Assembly (NCBI RefSeq): GCF_003254395.2
Contig: NC_037638.1
Location: 26,365,352-26,429,351 of the forward strand
Origin: Apis mellifera
Taxonomy: Eukaryota; Arthropoda; Insecta; Hymenoptera; Apidae
Length of the DNA stretch: 64,000 bases
Direction of reading: 5' to 3'
The notes below the pieces were generated by a model, which searched no databases, had not been told where the DNA came from, and worked only from the letters and a program-made list of their open reading frames with translations. Within the stretch, counting starts at the first letter, position 1. Every line of letters begins with the position of its first letter. The position numbers were made by a program, and so were the translations under genes. Shown piece after piece: positions 1-12,931 of this stretch.

Positions 1-632
1 ACCGGGAATCGAAGCGGGGGAGGGGAGTGAAACGAGAGAAACTGGGAAAACCTGTGTGTGGATAAAGGGTATCGGTGCACGGAGAGCGTTAATGCGAGAG
101 ATAAAAGCGTCGAAGTTAGCGGTGAAACAAAGGTTGAAAATAAATCAACAGGATGTGTTTCGTTCGAATTTGGATTCCTTTCTTTTTTTATTTCTATTAT
201 CCAAGCAAAATTAAGAGGAATAATCGAAGAACAAAATATCAAGAATTTGAGTTCCTCGCGTTTATCCTTTAAATTCGAGTATATATAGCGAGGGATATGA
301 TTGGATATCGGTTATACCGTGTTTAGTTACCGGGTATTCCAATTGCAGCATCTGTTATTCCCGGTGAACGTAATTCCAGGATTATCATAAAGGAACAGCG
401 GGAGAGGAACATGATCGGAGAAAGAGAATTACATCCTCGATCGTATTCACCGATCGGTACACGCCAAGTTCTTGACATATCGGTTACATCGAAATTGGTA
501 GATCAATGATCACTGGTAATCAAGAAGGTTACGTGGCTCTCGTTACTAATCAATGTAATGGAGTACGACGAACATCTGGCATAACAACGACGATACCTGG
601 ACCGTTGTAATTGCTTTGGCTTGTTGCTTATG
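1..632. other. unique non-coding DNA
   Basis: I see no gene in this stretch. It is mixed-composition DNA with CpG-rich words and short open frames only. No repeat longer than a few units is visible before the TA microsatellite. Confidence 0.5.
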
Positions 633-709
633 CATATATATATATATATATATGTGTATGTGTTTATATATATATATATATGTACATGTATATATATATA
701 TATATATAC
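633..709. repeat. compound (TA)n microsatellite
   Basis: Three blocks of alternating T and A (about 633-653, 666-680 and 689-707) are separated by short TG/TACATG interruptions. This is a simple-sequence repeat that could form cruciforms. The short frame crossing it is rich in Ile/Tyr and is not a gene. Confidence 0.9.
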
Positions 710-3216
710 ACAGAAGACCTGGTTAGAACCAGAGACGCGTTATTATTGTAAACACGAGCATGGCTATCCGAGCCGCGAAACGAAGAGGGTTTGGTTACCG
801 GGTATCCGTTTCATCTCCACCTGCTTTGCTTTTGATCTATTGTTTTCGCCTCGTTTCGTGTTTTCAAGTTTTTTAACAACCTGAATAGATAATACGCGCG
901 TGTTTTCTTTCTTTCTTTTTTTTTTTTTTTTGCGTCGAGTGGAAATACGAAAATATTCACTTTTTCAAAATCTCATTAATAACAGAGGTGAAATTCGATC
1001 GACTATGGGTATTGAGGAGATAATCATTGTCGTCTCTTTAAGTTACACGAATTCATATTTCTCTTCTATCCGCTTATACTCATTCACCAAATAAATATCG
1101 TCAGGTCTCTAATCTGAATAAATAATACGTGTCTCGCATGTTTTTCTTCCCATCGAGAGGTGCATGGATACGAAAAGTACGTGTATTTTTTAAAATCTTC
1201 TCGATATTATAAAATTCCATCACCTAATTCACGAGATATACACGCGTAAACTCGATACGATAAGAGATTCGTGAAAAGTGGTTGAGATTAATTTTCGTTC
1301 GTTTCGGAATTGCGATTGGTTGCGTTGCAGAGATTGGCAAATATTACACACCCCGCCCAATCGAGATAAATATTAAACTAGCGAATTGTACGAGTTCGAT
1401 AGAACTTGATCTCTCCGCGAATCTCCGCGGGGGCATTAATTAATTCGCACGCATGCGCGAATGGAAAGGGAAGAAAAACGAGGGAGACGGAAGGAAGGAA
1501 GGAAGGAAAGAAAGAAAGAAAAACGCGAGAAAGAAACTCAGCGAGAAGTATTTTAATCATTCGTGACGGTTGCACGCGAAGCGGAGGGGAAGGGAAGAAC
1601 AACAACACAGGGTGGAATACGAAAGGGTCGAGACGAGGAACGGTGGCATTTCAGCGAGCAATCGGAACGCTTGTATTTTTTTTCCTTGGTCCTCGATTCA
1701 ACTCGTTTACGAGTTTTCATACCCCCAACTCTTTGTGTACGAGATATATATTCTCTCCAGTTTACCCGCGAGCATCTGATACCTCCTGTGGGACACGGTG
1801 TGGAAACACCTGGTTGCTCCCAAGATGGTCTTAACGCGACACCGATACCGCTGCTATCGATAGAGCCTCGCCTCTCGTTTCAATGGACGAGCCGTTAAAA
1901 CTATATCCGCATCCGTGTGAATCGTGAAACTCTCGAGGAGACTCGTGCGTTGATTAAAGAGAAAAAGAAGAAGAAAAAAAAAATTAAATTCATCGACTCG
2001 TCGTCGTCGTCGTCGAGCATTGAGGATAAGAGAGGGAGGAAGGGAGAGGGAGGGAGAGCGGCAATTCCGGCCGCGTGACGAACGAACACGCCATGGGAAT
2101 TCCATCGAACATGCCGTAATTGGAAACTGATTTGTATTCCGAGCTTTAAGATAATCACGCGTTCCAATAGGTATTCACGCGGCAGCTTCTAATTAATTGC
2201 CGATCGTGTACGCCGTATCATCTGTAATTGTTTACCTTCGTCACTTTAATTATTAATTATAACGAATACAAGCCGGCAGGCAAGTTTCGTTTAATTGGAT
2301 ACGTCCACGCTTGCGGATGCGTGCAAAGTCCCGGCCTTGCAAAATTTCCGTACGTGCACGTCCGGATTAATAGCCTCCGTTACCTGGAATTTTATGCCGC
2401 CGAATTCGCTTAACCCGCTGAACAAGAAACGAATAGTCGAATGTTTCAAAATTAACGCAAGATTTGAATTTGCTGCCATTTTTGCATTAAGTTGGCAACT
2501 TAAGCTGGCAACCCTGAAATAAAAAAAGAACAGTTTGACAGCTGAGAGTTAGTAAAAATAGAGCGTTACGATATAACAACTGTGTCTTCATTATTGAATA
2601 ATATTTTAAAAACTCTCTTTTATATTTAATTCAAATCTTGCGTCAATTTTGAGACACATTATATATATAAAAGGAGAAGAATTACATGGAAACTCGTCGT
2701 TGGACTGTGGATTCGAAAAGATTCGTTCAGATAAGATCCGTCACCTTATCGCTTGTTTCCTTTTCTTTTTTTTAAATCGTTCTTCGAACGAGTGTAACCA
2801 TCCCCGAAACTATCACAGGTTTTCATAGCCGCGCCTCGTTTTTCCATCCGGTGGAACGAGCCGCGGATAATGGCCGGCCCCCGAGATGGAGAATTTATTT
2901 CGCCCGTGCTTGGTTGGCTTTCACCGTTCAATGATAATAGGATAATCGATGAAACTGTCACCTCGTACAAGAGGCGTTCCGATAGGCGGGATTCTGGCGT
3001 ATTTCAACAGAGAGACAAACCGAAGCCACAGTACGCAGCGTTAAATAATTGCTTGGTATCCGTTCGATTCTCGAGGGTGATTCGAATGGCGGGATTGTCG
3101 ATGGACCGGGGGTGAAGCGAGGCTGCTCGAAATGGAAAACCACGAAAAAAATTGAAGCAACAAAGAGACCGAAACGGCCTGGCCAGAGGGTGAGAGACGA
3201 GGTGGAGGATACGAGG
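710..3216. other. unique DNA with simple repeats
   Basis: No gene is supported. The stretch holds a 16-base poly-T at 916-931, a GGAA/GAAA run at 1489-1523 and a (TCG)n run at about 1999-2016. Around 2228-2522 three frames are open at the same time on both strands, which points to composition rather than coding. Confidence 0.5.
1489..1523. repeat. (GGAA)n/(GAAA)n purine microsatellite
   Basis: An all-purine run of GGAA units passes into GAAA units. It is one of many such purine tracts in the window. Confidence 0.85.
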
Positions 3217-3257
3217 TAGAGAGAGAGGGAGAGAGAGATAGAGAGAGAGCGAGGGAG
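3217..3257. repeat. (GA)n-rich purine tract
   Basis: The sequence consists almost entirely of GA dinucleotides with GGGA interruptions. It is a simple-sequence purine tract. Confidence 0.8.
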
Positions 3258-3584
3258 GATGGGATATCAGGGTGGAGGAACAGAGAGATCGGCGATAAAC
3301 GAATCAACGATCGTCAGCCACAGGCTGACCGCCGACCGCGCCCCGACGCTCAGCGCCAACGAGAAATTGAAAATGGAAATGTTTAATTGCCCGAAAACAC
3401 GATGCCCTCTCTCCACCGCGTCGTTTTATATTTTTCGCCACTTGCACGATGCCTGCACTCGTGTGTACGTGACATACGTGCGCGCGCGTGCGCGTCTCTA
3501 CCAATCGTTTCGTCGTTTGTTTATTACAGGGTGAAACGTTTCCTCGAAACCTTCAATATTCCACCTATTTCTCGTGTATTATAA

Positions 3585-5396
3585 TTGCGACTCGTTCCAC
3601 TCGAAGGTCGCATAAGCCGCGTGATAACGAAATCGGATCGAACTTTCGTTTAAAAAAAAAGAAAGAAAGGATGCATGGAACGGGGATGAAACGAGGGAGG
3701 GAAACCTGCCATTGATCAAGCGTTAAGAAAACGAAGTATCCGAATATTCGAGTATACTCGTTTTTTATATCGCGTTGCTTCCCAATTTCTCTCGAACACG
3801 ATCGAGAATTCATTCTTCTGGTATATATTCTTATTCATTCCCGGATAACGGATGGGGTATAACCGTTGTGCATCGTGATAAATAGGAAGCAAGCACGGGA
3901 AGGTGAGGAGAATCGATGGTGGACGGTCTTCGAGTGAAATAGGGGGGGGGAGGGTTTACCGAGAAATTGCCACGGACGCGGGAATGTGACGAGAGGATAA
4001 ACACGGAAATCTTATTATTCCCTCTCGGAAGGCAACGGGCATGAAGAGGCGGAAACCTCTGGAGGAGGCTGGCATCAAACCAGTCCCCCTCCTCTCCTCT
4101 CCTTCCACCCCCCCTTGTTGTATTTCTCTCCCTTCGCACCAAAGCGTGGCACGAGTGCCACGGTTTCCAGCGAATACCATTCGAGTTAATTAACCGCCGC
4201 GGAAAAGCTCGTGTTTCCCCGCAGTTTAGCCCGCCTGGCCTGTTCGCATGTACGAGTCCATATATAGTCGCGTTGCCTCGTTGCGGGCACTCGTTTTTTT
4301 CTCCGCAGGGCGAGAAAAGAAATCTCTAGACAGGGAGGGAGAGGGGGAGGGCTTGATACGCTTGATACCCCGTCCCCCTCCGTTGCTTAGAATTAGAAAT
4401 TACGACGCCCGGTTTTCGCAGATTAATCTGAATTCGAATTTCGTTTCGAAGATATTCGTTGAAGGGGCGAGGAATTTCTTGCCGATCACTTTGAGAATAT
4501 TTTCGAGGAGGGAGAATAGTTTCGGATAGAGAGAGAGAGGATTGAAGAGATTGGAGTGCAAAGTGTTTGGACAATGATGGAAAAGGTGGGATTCAATTCA
4601 ATTCGCGTGGATTTAAATTAGGTTTAGCTTAGACGCGTAAAAAAACTCTACCATTTGCCACTCTTTGTAACCGCTCTTTGCAACGCGCGAGATATTGCAA
4701 AGTATAGTTTGAAGTGAAAGAGGGAAGGATAGTACGAGATGACTTTGAAAAACGGGTCGGTTTTTGACGGATACGGTTTCAAATTCACGGTTGGGGGAGC
4801 ATTGTCGAGAAAAGGGAGGGGGGAGGAAAGTGACGGCATTATGTTCTTTATCCAAAAGTTTGCATTCGCGAGGAAGCGCGTTTTGAGAAACGCGTGTTTG
4901 CGTTTTGCATGCGCGTAGGGACAGGCTGGGTTGAAACGTAACGTTACCAAGCCAGACCTTTGTCGAGGCTGGCCTGTGAAGGCCTCCCTGCGCCTCGTTA
5001 TCTTTTTATCTGCTACTCGTCCCACCCTTCTTCTCGAAAAGGGGGGAGGCACACATGAGACACCCGCATTAATTATTTTTTCTTCGTCCTTTTGTTTTTC
5101 CCAGCCTCACCGTGCCCCGCCATTTCGCGAGACGTCACTGACCGCGGACTGACGTACAACCAAAAGTTTCCAAGGAGGATGCCAACTCTGTTTCCCAAGA
5201 AAATTTCCCCAGAAATTCAATTAAAATGCCGCGTGAATATTTAAGCGTGCATATGATTGAGCCAATTAATATCGTTTATCGTCGATAAGTATTTATAAAC
5301 GGACCAGCTTTCGGTCTTTAACCTCACCGACTATCGATTCGGTGAAATTTGAACGATGAACGGTGAAAACGAGGCTCGAAATAATAATATTTAATC

Positions 5397-5397
<1 letters not shown>
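3585..5397. other. unique DNA, no gene seen
   Basis: Frames up to about 130 codons occur here, but opposite-strand frames overlap them and none resembles a protein I know. A short G run lies near 3943-3950, and C-rich or G-rich patches occur near 4085-4115 and 4330-4350. Confidence 0.5.

Positions 5398-5439
<42 letters not shown>
5398..5439. repeat. (TA)n microsatellite, about 21 units
   Basis: An uninterrupted run of alternating T and A about 42 bp long, the longest pure TA run in the window. It is likely polymorphic. Confidence 0.95.
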
Positions 5440-5442
<3 letters not shown>

Positions 5443-8305
5443 TTGGTATATCGAGATTATTCCGACGTTTCGACTCTCGACCGGTCGAATTAACGACCGG
5501 TAATCCGAATAAGTGTAACATTCGCGTTCGTAAAGCGCATTCGAGATGCTCCTCATTATCGAATTCGTATATACAAATTTATACAATTATACCGAACTCG
5601 TCGGATTCGCGTTATTCAGCGCAAGGGTAAGATCATTAGGATTAATTATTTTAATAGATCGGATCGTCGTTTTAACCAAGCCGCGAGGATAACCAGATTA
5701 ATCCTTCTTTATCGGCCCTTGATCTCTCGAAACGGTTTCTAACTAACAAACGATCCAGGTAACAGGTTTAACGCGTAATAAATAAACGCTTTGCGATACG
5801 ATACACACCTTAATCTCGGTTTAATCGACGACTTAAACGGGCCCTTTCTTCGAGTGGCCTCCACTAAGGGTCTATTCTAACCCGCGAAAGGATGGCTCCA
5901 AAGAAGGGATATTATTTTTCGAGTTCGATAGCACGCGATGGAACAGCCTTTCACGTTCAAGAAGCGCATTCTGCAACGTGTCTTCAATTTTATCTAATAA
6001 AATGGAAGCTAGCGCCTTGTTAAGCCACCCTTTGGCGCTTGCTAGTAAATTAATGAGCTCACTGCAACACTACACCGTGCAAACCCTTATACCCCGTCCC
6101 AACCACCTCCTCCTTCCCCCTCCATCCCCTCCCTCCCACCGTTCCCAGTCTACTCGCTCCACGCTCTCCTCGGTCTACTCTCGAAACCAGCATTAAATCA
6201 TACATCAGCGCACGATGTGGCGGATGACGAGGAGGGACGGGGTCTGGAGAAGAGTAAAACGGGAAATGCTTGTGGGATGAGGGGAGAGGGGGTGTCGCGT
6301 ATCCTAGTAACCATCACGCCAGACTTTGACAGGGTTTAGAAGAAAACGGTGCGAAACCACCGTGCATAATCCACGGAGAATAATTACATGGCGAGATTTT
6401 TGCCGTAGGATTTCGAGTCGATGATAATTTGTGTCCTCCTCCTCCTGTTTCCTCTTTCGAAATAACAATAATAATAATTTCGTCCCTTGTTTCGCGGGGA
6501 TAAATCAATCAATCGGGGGAGGATCAATCGGATGTTTCATTCCGTATAAAGTATCGAGTAAAATGTATTGGAAAACGTCGAAAATCCAAATCCAAATAAT
6601 TCGTAACGAAAGTGTCTACGAAAAATTTGTGAGAGCAATTTAAAAGAAAAATAGGGGTGGGTCCTCTGACTGGCGTTTTTTTTTTTTTATTTATAAACCC
6701 GTTACATTTATTATTTTCAATTTTAAAAATTATCCCGAAAATATATACATATATATATATATATATCACCAGGCAATGCGTTCCAATTTGTCACGAAAAC
6801 AATATTCGATGGTAAAACGTTATATTTGCAAATATAAACAAGCAAAATATTCTTCGTCCGAATACAACGTTACTTCACGAGCGCGTAGATTTTTCCCCGT
6901 GAAATTTTATTTTATCACGAGTATAATTTTATTACGTATTTTTGCGTGGAGAAGCGTAATTTTTTTTTTTTTTTTTTTGGAGGGAAACGAAATACTTTCG
7001 CGATAAAATATATTCGCGAGAATACATCGATGTATCGCGTCCCTCTTATCGGGATCCATTCCCGAGTTTCAGTTCGGCTCGCACGTAGAGCGCGTGGATT
7101 AAGTCTCGAACATGCTACGAATCTAGCCGAAAGCGTGAGCTAAAAGGGGAGGGGGGAGGGAGAGGGTTAACGCGGTGCCCGGAAGAAGGTCCGGAGTGTG
7201 GTCACCTCGTGTAATCCCCCTTTAAAACCGACAAGAATTAACTTTAGCACATCGCAAATTCGCACCGCATTTTGCGGCTATTATGAATTTAACCACTCCC
7301 CGTTTTGCGAGGTGTAAAGGATTCTGGAATCCCCGAACCCGCTACTGGGAGAAAAATGGTTATACGAAAAATATAGGGGAAAAAAAAAAAAGAAAATCAT
7401 TTCACCGATAAATCAACCCGCTCGACCCATTCCCTCGATTACGAGAATAAAACGAGATCGAATATCTCGAAAGAGGAACAGATTTTTTTTTCTAATTTTT
7501 TAGAAATGGAAATAGGGAGGAACGAAGTCGTAATACGGGGTTTTCCTACCACACTTGTTCTACTCTACTCTCTCCTCCGCCGGAACTGGCCTTCTAACCT
7601 CGTTAGCACGCCCATCCTTCGTGCCGCGCAACGAGCACGATTTCATTCACCAAAATGCCCCGCCACGGAATCACGATCAATTATTTCCTACCCACGGAAG
7701 GATAGGATCCCGCGGAAATTTGTCTCGTACGATCGTCCCCGTGTTTTCGATTCTGTTCTCGAGTCTCTTCCCGAGAACACCCTCTCATGATCGATAGCAC
7801 TTAAGAGATTATATTGTTTAATATTTATGCGATTCCGCGATGCGCGTCCGTCGTCCATAGACGTTTCATCGTTTCACGATTTATACTCGAATATGTAAGA
7901 GGATATCTGAATAAAAATATTCTAATCAAAATAAATATTAGATTTTAAATATTATTTCCATTATTAATATTATTATTAAGAAATTTATTTTATCCAGGAA
8001 CATGCGTCGAACTGTCTATCCTCCTTCATCTGCATATTTATATATTCTTATATATTATATGTATATACATATAATACTTGATATCTCGTTTCTTAAAATT
8101 TAATGAATTAATCGTAATTCGTAAAGGACTGTATCGTCGCTGCTCCGATCCTCCGGGATAATAATTTCGAGTTATTTGTCGGGCCGCGTTTAAAAGTTGG
8201 AGCATTCGACCGATCGTGACAAGTATTCCACGGTACCGAGAGCTCGACGGCGCGGACACTTTATAGGCCTTACGGCATGTCGGTCCGCAACTTCGCGACG
8301 CTTTC
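5440..8305. other. unique DNA with short homopolymers
   Basis: No gene is supported. It contains a TA run at 6741-6766, a 19-base poly-T at 6960-6978 and a short poly-A near 7380-7391. Open frames are short and mutually overlapping. Confidence 0.5.
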
Positions 8306-8325
8306 GTGACTCGCATGCGAGTCAC
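8306..8325. repeat. perfect 20-bp palindrome
   Basis: GTGACTCGCATGCGAGTCAC equals its own reverse complement. Each arm carries TGACTC, which resembles the bZIP/AP-1 half-site TGA(C/G)TCA; that resemblance is inference. It is non-repetitive, unlike the TA palindromes elsewhere. It could be a dimer binding site or chance. Confidence 0.6.
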
Positions 8326-8452
8326 TAGTTATCGTCGAGATTATATCATCCCCTCCCCTTCCTTCCCCTCCGTGAACACGGTATGCCATATTGACCGTTG
8401 CTTGCTTATTAGTGTCGTTCCTTCATCATCGACCGGGCACGTTGCACGTTTC

Positions 8453-8478
8453 AAAAAAAAAAAAAAAAAAAAAAAAAA
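8453..8478. repeat. poly-A tract, 26 A
   Basis: Twenty-six consecutive A are followed by GA-interrupted A-rich sequence to about 8515. No retrogene body or target-site duplication is visible next to it, so I treat it as a homopolymer rather than a retrotransposed tail. Confidence 0.9.
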
Positions 8479-8515
8479 GAAAAAAAAAGGAAAGAAAAGA
8501 AGAGAAAAATAGTAG

Positions 8516-9894
8516 GGTATGGGTTAAAAAATTTTGTAGTGGAAAATTTAGACGACGCTTATTTTTTTATCGCGCGCGCGTATCATTAAAATTAACCTTT
8601 AACGGATTAGAGGTTAGCGGTGGCACCTTCAACCTTGTAATTTACCTAATTCTCTAAATACTTGGAATTTATAGCTTCATAAGGAGGTGTTCACTTTTGC
8701 GGTGGAAATAATTTCGTCGAAATAATTTTAAATTAATTGATGAAACCGAAAGGGTGGAGGAAAAGGGGGTATATGGAGATATACATATATATATACGGTA
8801 TTACATTTTACGGTTGAATTATTTTTTTATATATAAAGTCAAAAAGTTTGCAAAATCTAGTTTATCATATTGTTCGTTTAATTCAGCATTTCAAACTTCA
8901 CGGTATTATCATAAAGTTGGCATTTTAATGGAAACGCACGCGGATCCACTAATTTCACTCATCCAGAATATTTCAACAATTTCAGAGATGAACAGTTTTC
9001 AACAAAGTTCAAATTCTGTAATTCTGTAAATTAATGTTTAAACCCTCGTTGATAAAAGGGGTTAAAGACCCTTTTTTTTTGTCGTTTTGTAAAAATTAAA
9101 CCCTTTCAGAAGTTTCACCAGTGCGCGGGATGAAAGGTTAATCGAGGTTTTATCGTCGATTCGATCGAAGAATTCGCGTTTACGGAAGTACAAGCCTCGT
9201 ATAACAATAATCGCGACATAAGTTCGAAATCTTTCCACGAGAATAAACGTTCGTTGAAACGCCAATCTCGATCGGCGGCGGTATCGGTGGCTCACAAACG
9301 GGTCCCCATCGGTGGCTTGCCAACGTGACACTGCCTCGCAGCCGTTCCCATCAAATTTAATTATTCCAGAGACGATCACACGCGGTAATTCGCGACGCGC
9401 ACCGCATTCGTCCGCCGCCCGCCGCCACCCCCGATTTTCCATTTGCTCCCGAATCGGCATCAGACACTGTCACGAGTGTTACGGCCACGAAACTCGGAGA
9501 ACTACGTACCGCAATTCCTACCTATCTCTCGCGACAATCTATCAATTAATTAACGAGAATCGCGTTTACCGTATACGCTGATACAGTTTTTCTTGAACAG
9601 CGCAATGAAAACATCTTTAATTCTCTTTAATTCTTAAATTCGATGAGAGGGAATGTTTCGAAAGAATAACTGATAAAGTAATAACATTTAAGTAATACGC
9701 GAGCTAATGCTGGCAGATTGAAATACGTATACATTTCTCGATATGGTCTTACTTTGAAAAATAAATAGAAAAATTATCAGGTACCGATAGAGTATCTCAC
9801 GATCTTTTTAATTCTCGACGGATTTATTAGTCGAGCCATGTGAAATTATCGTTTCTGTTGATCTGAACAAGAAACAATATATTTAGAGAATATA
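8516..9894. other. unique DNA, no gene seen
   Basis: A short (CG)n run lies near 8571-8581. A 132-codon minus-strand frame at 9062-9460 is opposed by a plus-strand frame and resembles no family I know. CpG falls towards the right edge. Confidence 0.45.
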
Positions 9895-9904
9895 ATCTTT
9901 ATTC

Positions 9905-10330
9905 GATGAGAATACGAGCCATTGGCTTTAATTTTTTCTAATGAAATTCTAACTGATATATTTTCATAAAATTTTATTGTTTTAATGTGAAGAAACTTTG
10001 TAATTCTGCAATTACAACTTCTCGAGTATTGAATATTTTATTTTTTAAAGCAATTGCAAGTGGCGAAACAAGATAAGCGTGTCAATGAAATATCTGGTTA
10101 GTATGAGTTAAGATTTCAAATTTCAATTTAGCTAATTTTTGTAAAATGATTTTGGGATGATGGAGCACAAGGATAGGTCCATGTCCGATGCTCCTTGTTT
10201 CAGAAAAAAATAATGAATTATTCTCTTTACAGAACACTATCACTGTAACTTTTTTCGTTTGTCCAAGATTTTCATTGGCATCCAATCATTTTGATCTTTC
10301 TTCTCCAACTTTTTCACATTATCCATTGCA
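9905..10330 (-). pseudogene. mariner-type transposase relic
   Basis: Read on the minus strand, fragments follow the order of the C-terminal half of a mariner (Tc1/mariner) transposase. First comes a DANENLGQTKKVTVIVF segment (about 10230-10285), matching the family's LDxxE...LHQKKVMVTVWW region, with a stop where the conserved Trp precedes LD. Next come GPIL and LQKLxKLxFEILxH, matching GPIL...LQKLNELGYEVLPHPPYSPD. After a decayed stretch, an in-frame segment at 9912-9971 reads FYENISVRISLEKIKANGSY, resembling the usual terminus FYATGI...NGSYFD. The second catalytic Asp (HDNARPH motif) and third Asp (SPDL region) are missing, and there is an internal deletion plus stops, so it cannot be active. 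I could not find terminal inverted repeats or a TA duplication. The surrounding 9.9-10.8 kb is CpG-poor compared with its neighbours. Confidence 0.6.
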
Positions 10331-10399
10331 ATGACTGAAAACTGTCATTCGATATACGTCTACTCTGCTTCCAACTTCTACTTTAACTTTCAATTTATC

Positions 10400-12807
10400 T
10401 TTGTTTAACATGGATTTCAATCTTATTCGTTTTCAAGATTCCAGATCTGAATTTTTGAAGCAACCACCGAAAAATATAATTCGTATCTTCTTAAAAGAAC
10501 AGTTAAACCAATACAAAAAAGAACTCATTACACAAAGGAGATATAAGAGAACAACTTCAAAGTATGCCAAGCAAAATATAAGTTGAATATAGTTTACAAG
10601 TTCCAGTTGATTGTCATTTATTCTAAAATTGGCAACTTTTCCACGTTTCTTCTTTCTCCTCTGTCATTCCTTCTCATAATATTTACATTTTTGTTATTTC
10701 TCAAATTTTACACAGACGTGTTAATTCACTTACCCCTTCTCTCTCTTTTCTCTCTCTTCCGATATCTATCTAAATATAACCTCCACTGAATCATTATCTA
10801 TCATAATCTATAATATAATTAACGAGTCGAATTGTCATTTCGTCCCATAAAATTATCGACTCGATCAAAACGATAAATACATACGTGCGCAAAATTCTCC
10901 ACCTTATCTCGTTCCACCGAAACAAGATGCAAGATTCCTCCCTCTCTCTCTCTCGCCTCGACCTCTCTGGCTCTCTGGCCGAAACCCCGGTTGAAACGCG
11001 TTCAGCCTCGCCGCGAATTACCGGATATCTTAATGAGCGGCGTAATTAATACGGACGCGGATCGGGAGGAGGAGGAGGAGGGGGAGGGGTGAACGAGATA
11101 GCGCTTAACCGGAACGTACGGGCTTTGTCACGGACGTGTACAAGATAACCGTATATCTGCCGCGAAATGCAAACCGAGCCGACGACCACCATGGACGACA
11201 CCTCCCCTGCCGCGCCATTCGCCGGCAATGGGATTGCGGTAGATCGCCGCCAACGAACCCGCTCATCTACGCCTCGCCCCTCGCCACGTTCTACCACCCC
11301 TTCGAGCCCGCGTCCACGTTGAGCGGGACACGACGAGGCCAATTATCCCTTCCCAAGCGCGATTAGAAATTATATTGAGTTAAGAAGTTGGAAGTGTTTC
11401 GAAGCTTCTAAAGGAGGAGGGAAGGAATTGGTCGAGGATCGAAAATATTTATTACGACGAATAAATAATATTCGTGGAAGAAATAATAATGGAAATAGGA
11501 AAGAAGAGAAAGGATGGGAGGAATTTCGAGGAGAATGGAAAGTTTTTATTTTAATCCAAGAGTTAATTTTTTGTCCTGGAAGTGGGTAAATTTTGGGTAA
11601 ACGAGAAGGGAAAGGGGGAAGTGGATAAAATCAACGAAAAAAAAAAAAAGAAAAAAGAGCGTTAAAGGAAGCCACGTTTGGGAACAAGCGTTTGAAAATT
11701 AAACTAAATACAAATACGCGTGATTACGGTGTATCGTTGAATATTTATGGGTGTATAATAAACCTGATAATTTGAAACGTACCCTTTTACATTCAATTAT
11801 TTTACACGTTGGTTGTCGGGCAATATGCATAAAATATTTATTATTAGTGTTGTAGCCGTTGTCGGAGCTGGGAAATAACTGTTTCCGTCTTTATTGAAAA
11901 ACACGAGGGGGAGGGTTTGGAGGGTAACGTTTAATCCGAAAATGCTTACGTAAAAGCGTGTTACACGATAAATAATCGATATAAAAAGCAATCCCGCGCT
12001 GTTCATTCATCGAAATCCGTGCCCAAACCTCCTCTCCTCTCCCCCTCTCCCCTCCTCTTCCGAAAGGGTTCGGCCAAATATCAGCGGGATAGCTTTCGAC
12101 TAATTAACGTTTCGTTGCATTTTCCAGGAAATATGATTAACACAATACACCCATTAAATCATCTCTGCATCGATTATCCGCGGGCATAAATTATCGTATT
12201 GTAGATCCGCGCGTAACGCGCGTAGTTAATAATATTACGGCGGGGGGGGGGGGGAGAAGGAAGGAAAGAAAAGGATCGAGAAGAAAGAGAAAGAGTGAAG
12301 GATCGACTTTACGAAATTAATTTTAACTCCGGTTGAAATGAATTTTCGAAAAGGCTTGTCGACGACGCGTTTAAACATCTGGATATTCATAGATCGTAGC
12401 GAAACCATCGGATCTTTCTTTCTTTCATTCTTTCTTTCTTTTTTTTTCATTCTCCTCCGTAATCACTTTCATCGAAAATGCGGTGAGTTGGAGCGCGAGA
12501 AAGTTTTACGTTATCCCTTCCCTCCTCCTCGAACACGAGGCAATCCTGCCGATCCTCATCGCCTTCCAACGCTGGCCATCTAATAAATATTAACAAGAAC
12601 CACGACGAGATGGTAATCCGCAAAAGTTTTTCTTTGTGGATAGACTACCGAGGGGATGTAACATGGCGGGGACTAGGGAAAGGGTGGCGAGACAGGGAGA
12701 AGGAGCAGTTGGGCAAAGTGGAGAAGGACGTCGAGATAATTCAGACAGGGAGGGAGGAAGGGAGGAGAAGGCACAATGAAAATTTGACAATGTAAATTAT
12801 CCTGTTA
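10400..12807. other. CpG-poor AT-rich DNA grading into GC-rich unique DNA
   Basis: The left part (to about 10800) is AT-rich and CpG-poor. It may include the decayed 5' half of the mariner copy, but I cannot recognise it. Around 11040-11360 is a GC-rich patch open in several frames. A 13-base G run is at 12242-12254 and CTTT-type repeats lie at about 12407-12447. Confidence 0.45.
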
Positions 12808-12836
12808 TTCTTCTTCTTCTTCTTCTTCTTCTTCTT
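12808..12836. repeat. (TTC)n microsatellite, about 10 units
   Basis: An uninterrupted TTC run. It lies just upstream of a splice-acceptor-like sequence at 12864 and contributes to its apparent pyrimidine tract. Confidence 0.95.
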
Positions 12837-12864
12837 TTATTATCCTCCTTCCGTCTTCCTCCAG

Positions 12865-12931
12865 GTACCTCGCCACGCCGAGTGGCAACTTTTTCAAACG
12901 CTATTCCACTCGGAGCGGGCCGAGCGAATAG
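12865..12931 (+). CDS. weak candidate terminal exon
   Basis: A very strong acceptor-like sequence (long pyrimidine tract ending CCTCCAG) precedes a frame that reads YLATPSGNFFKRYSTRSGPS before Glu and a TAG stop. The other two frames are also open for 29 and more codons. The pyrimidine tract is partly a TTC microsatellite, so the signal may be accidental. I do not recognise the peptide and see no matching upstream donor nearby. Treat it only as a place to look for transcripts. Confidence 0.12.

Noticed and set aside
3530..3584. Acceptor-like TTTATTACAG followed by VKRFLETFNIPPISRVL and stop
   Set aside because: Attractive peptide, but only 17 codons. Another frame is open too and no upstream donor could be paired, so it is not distinguishable from chance.
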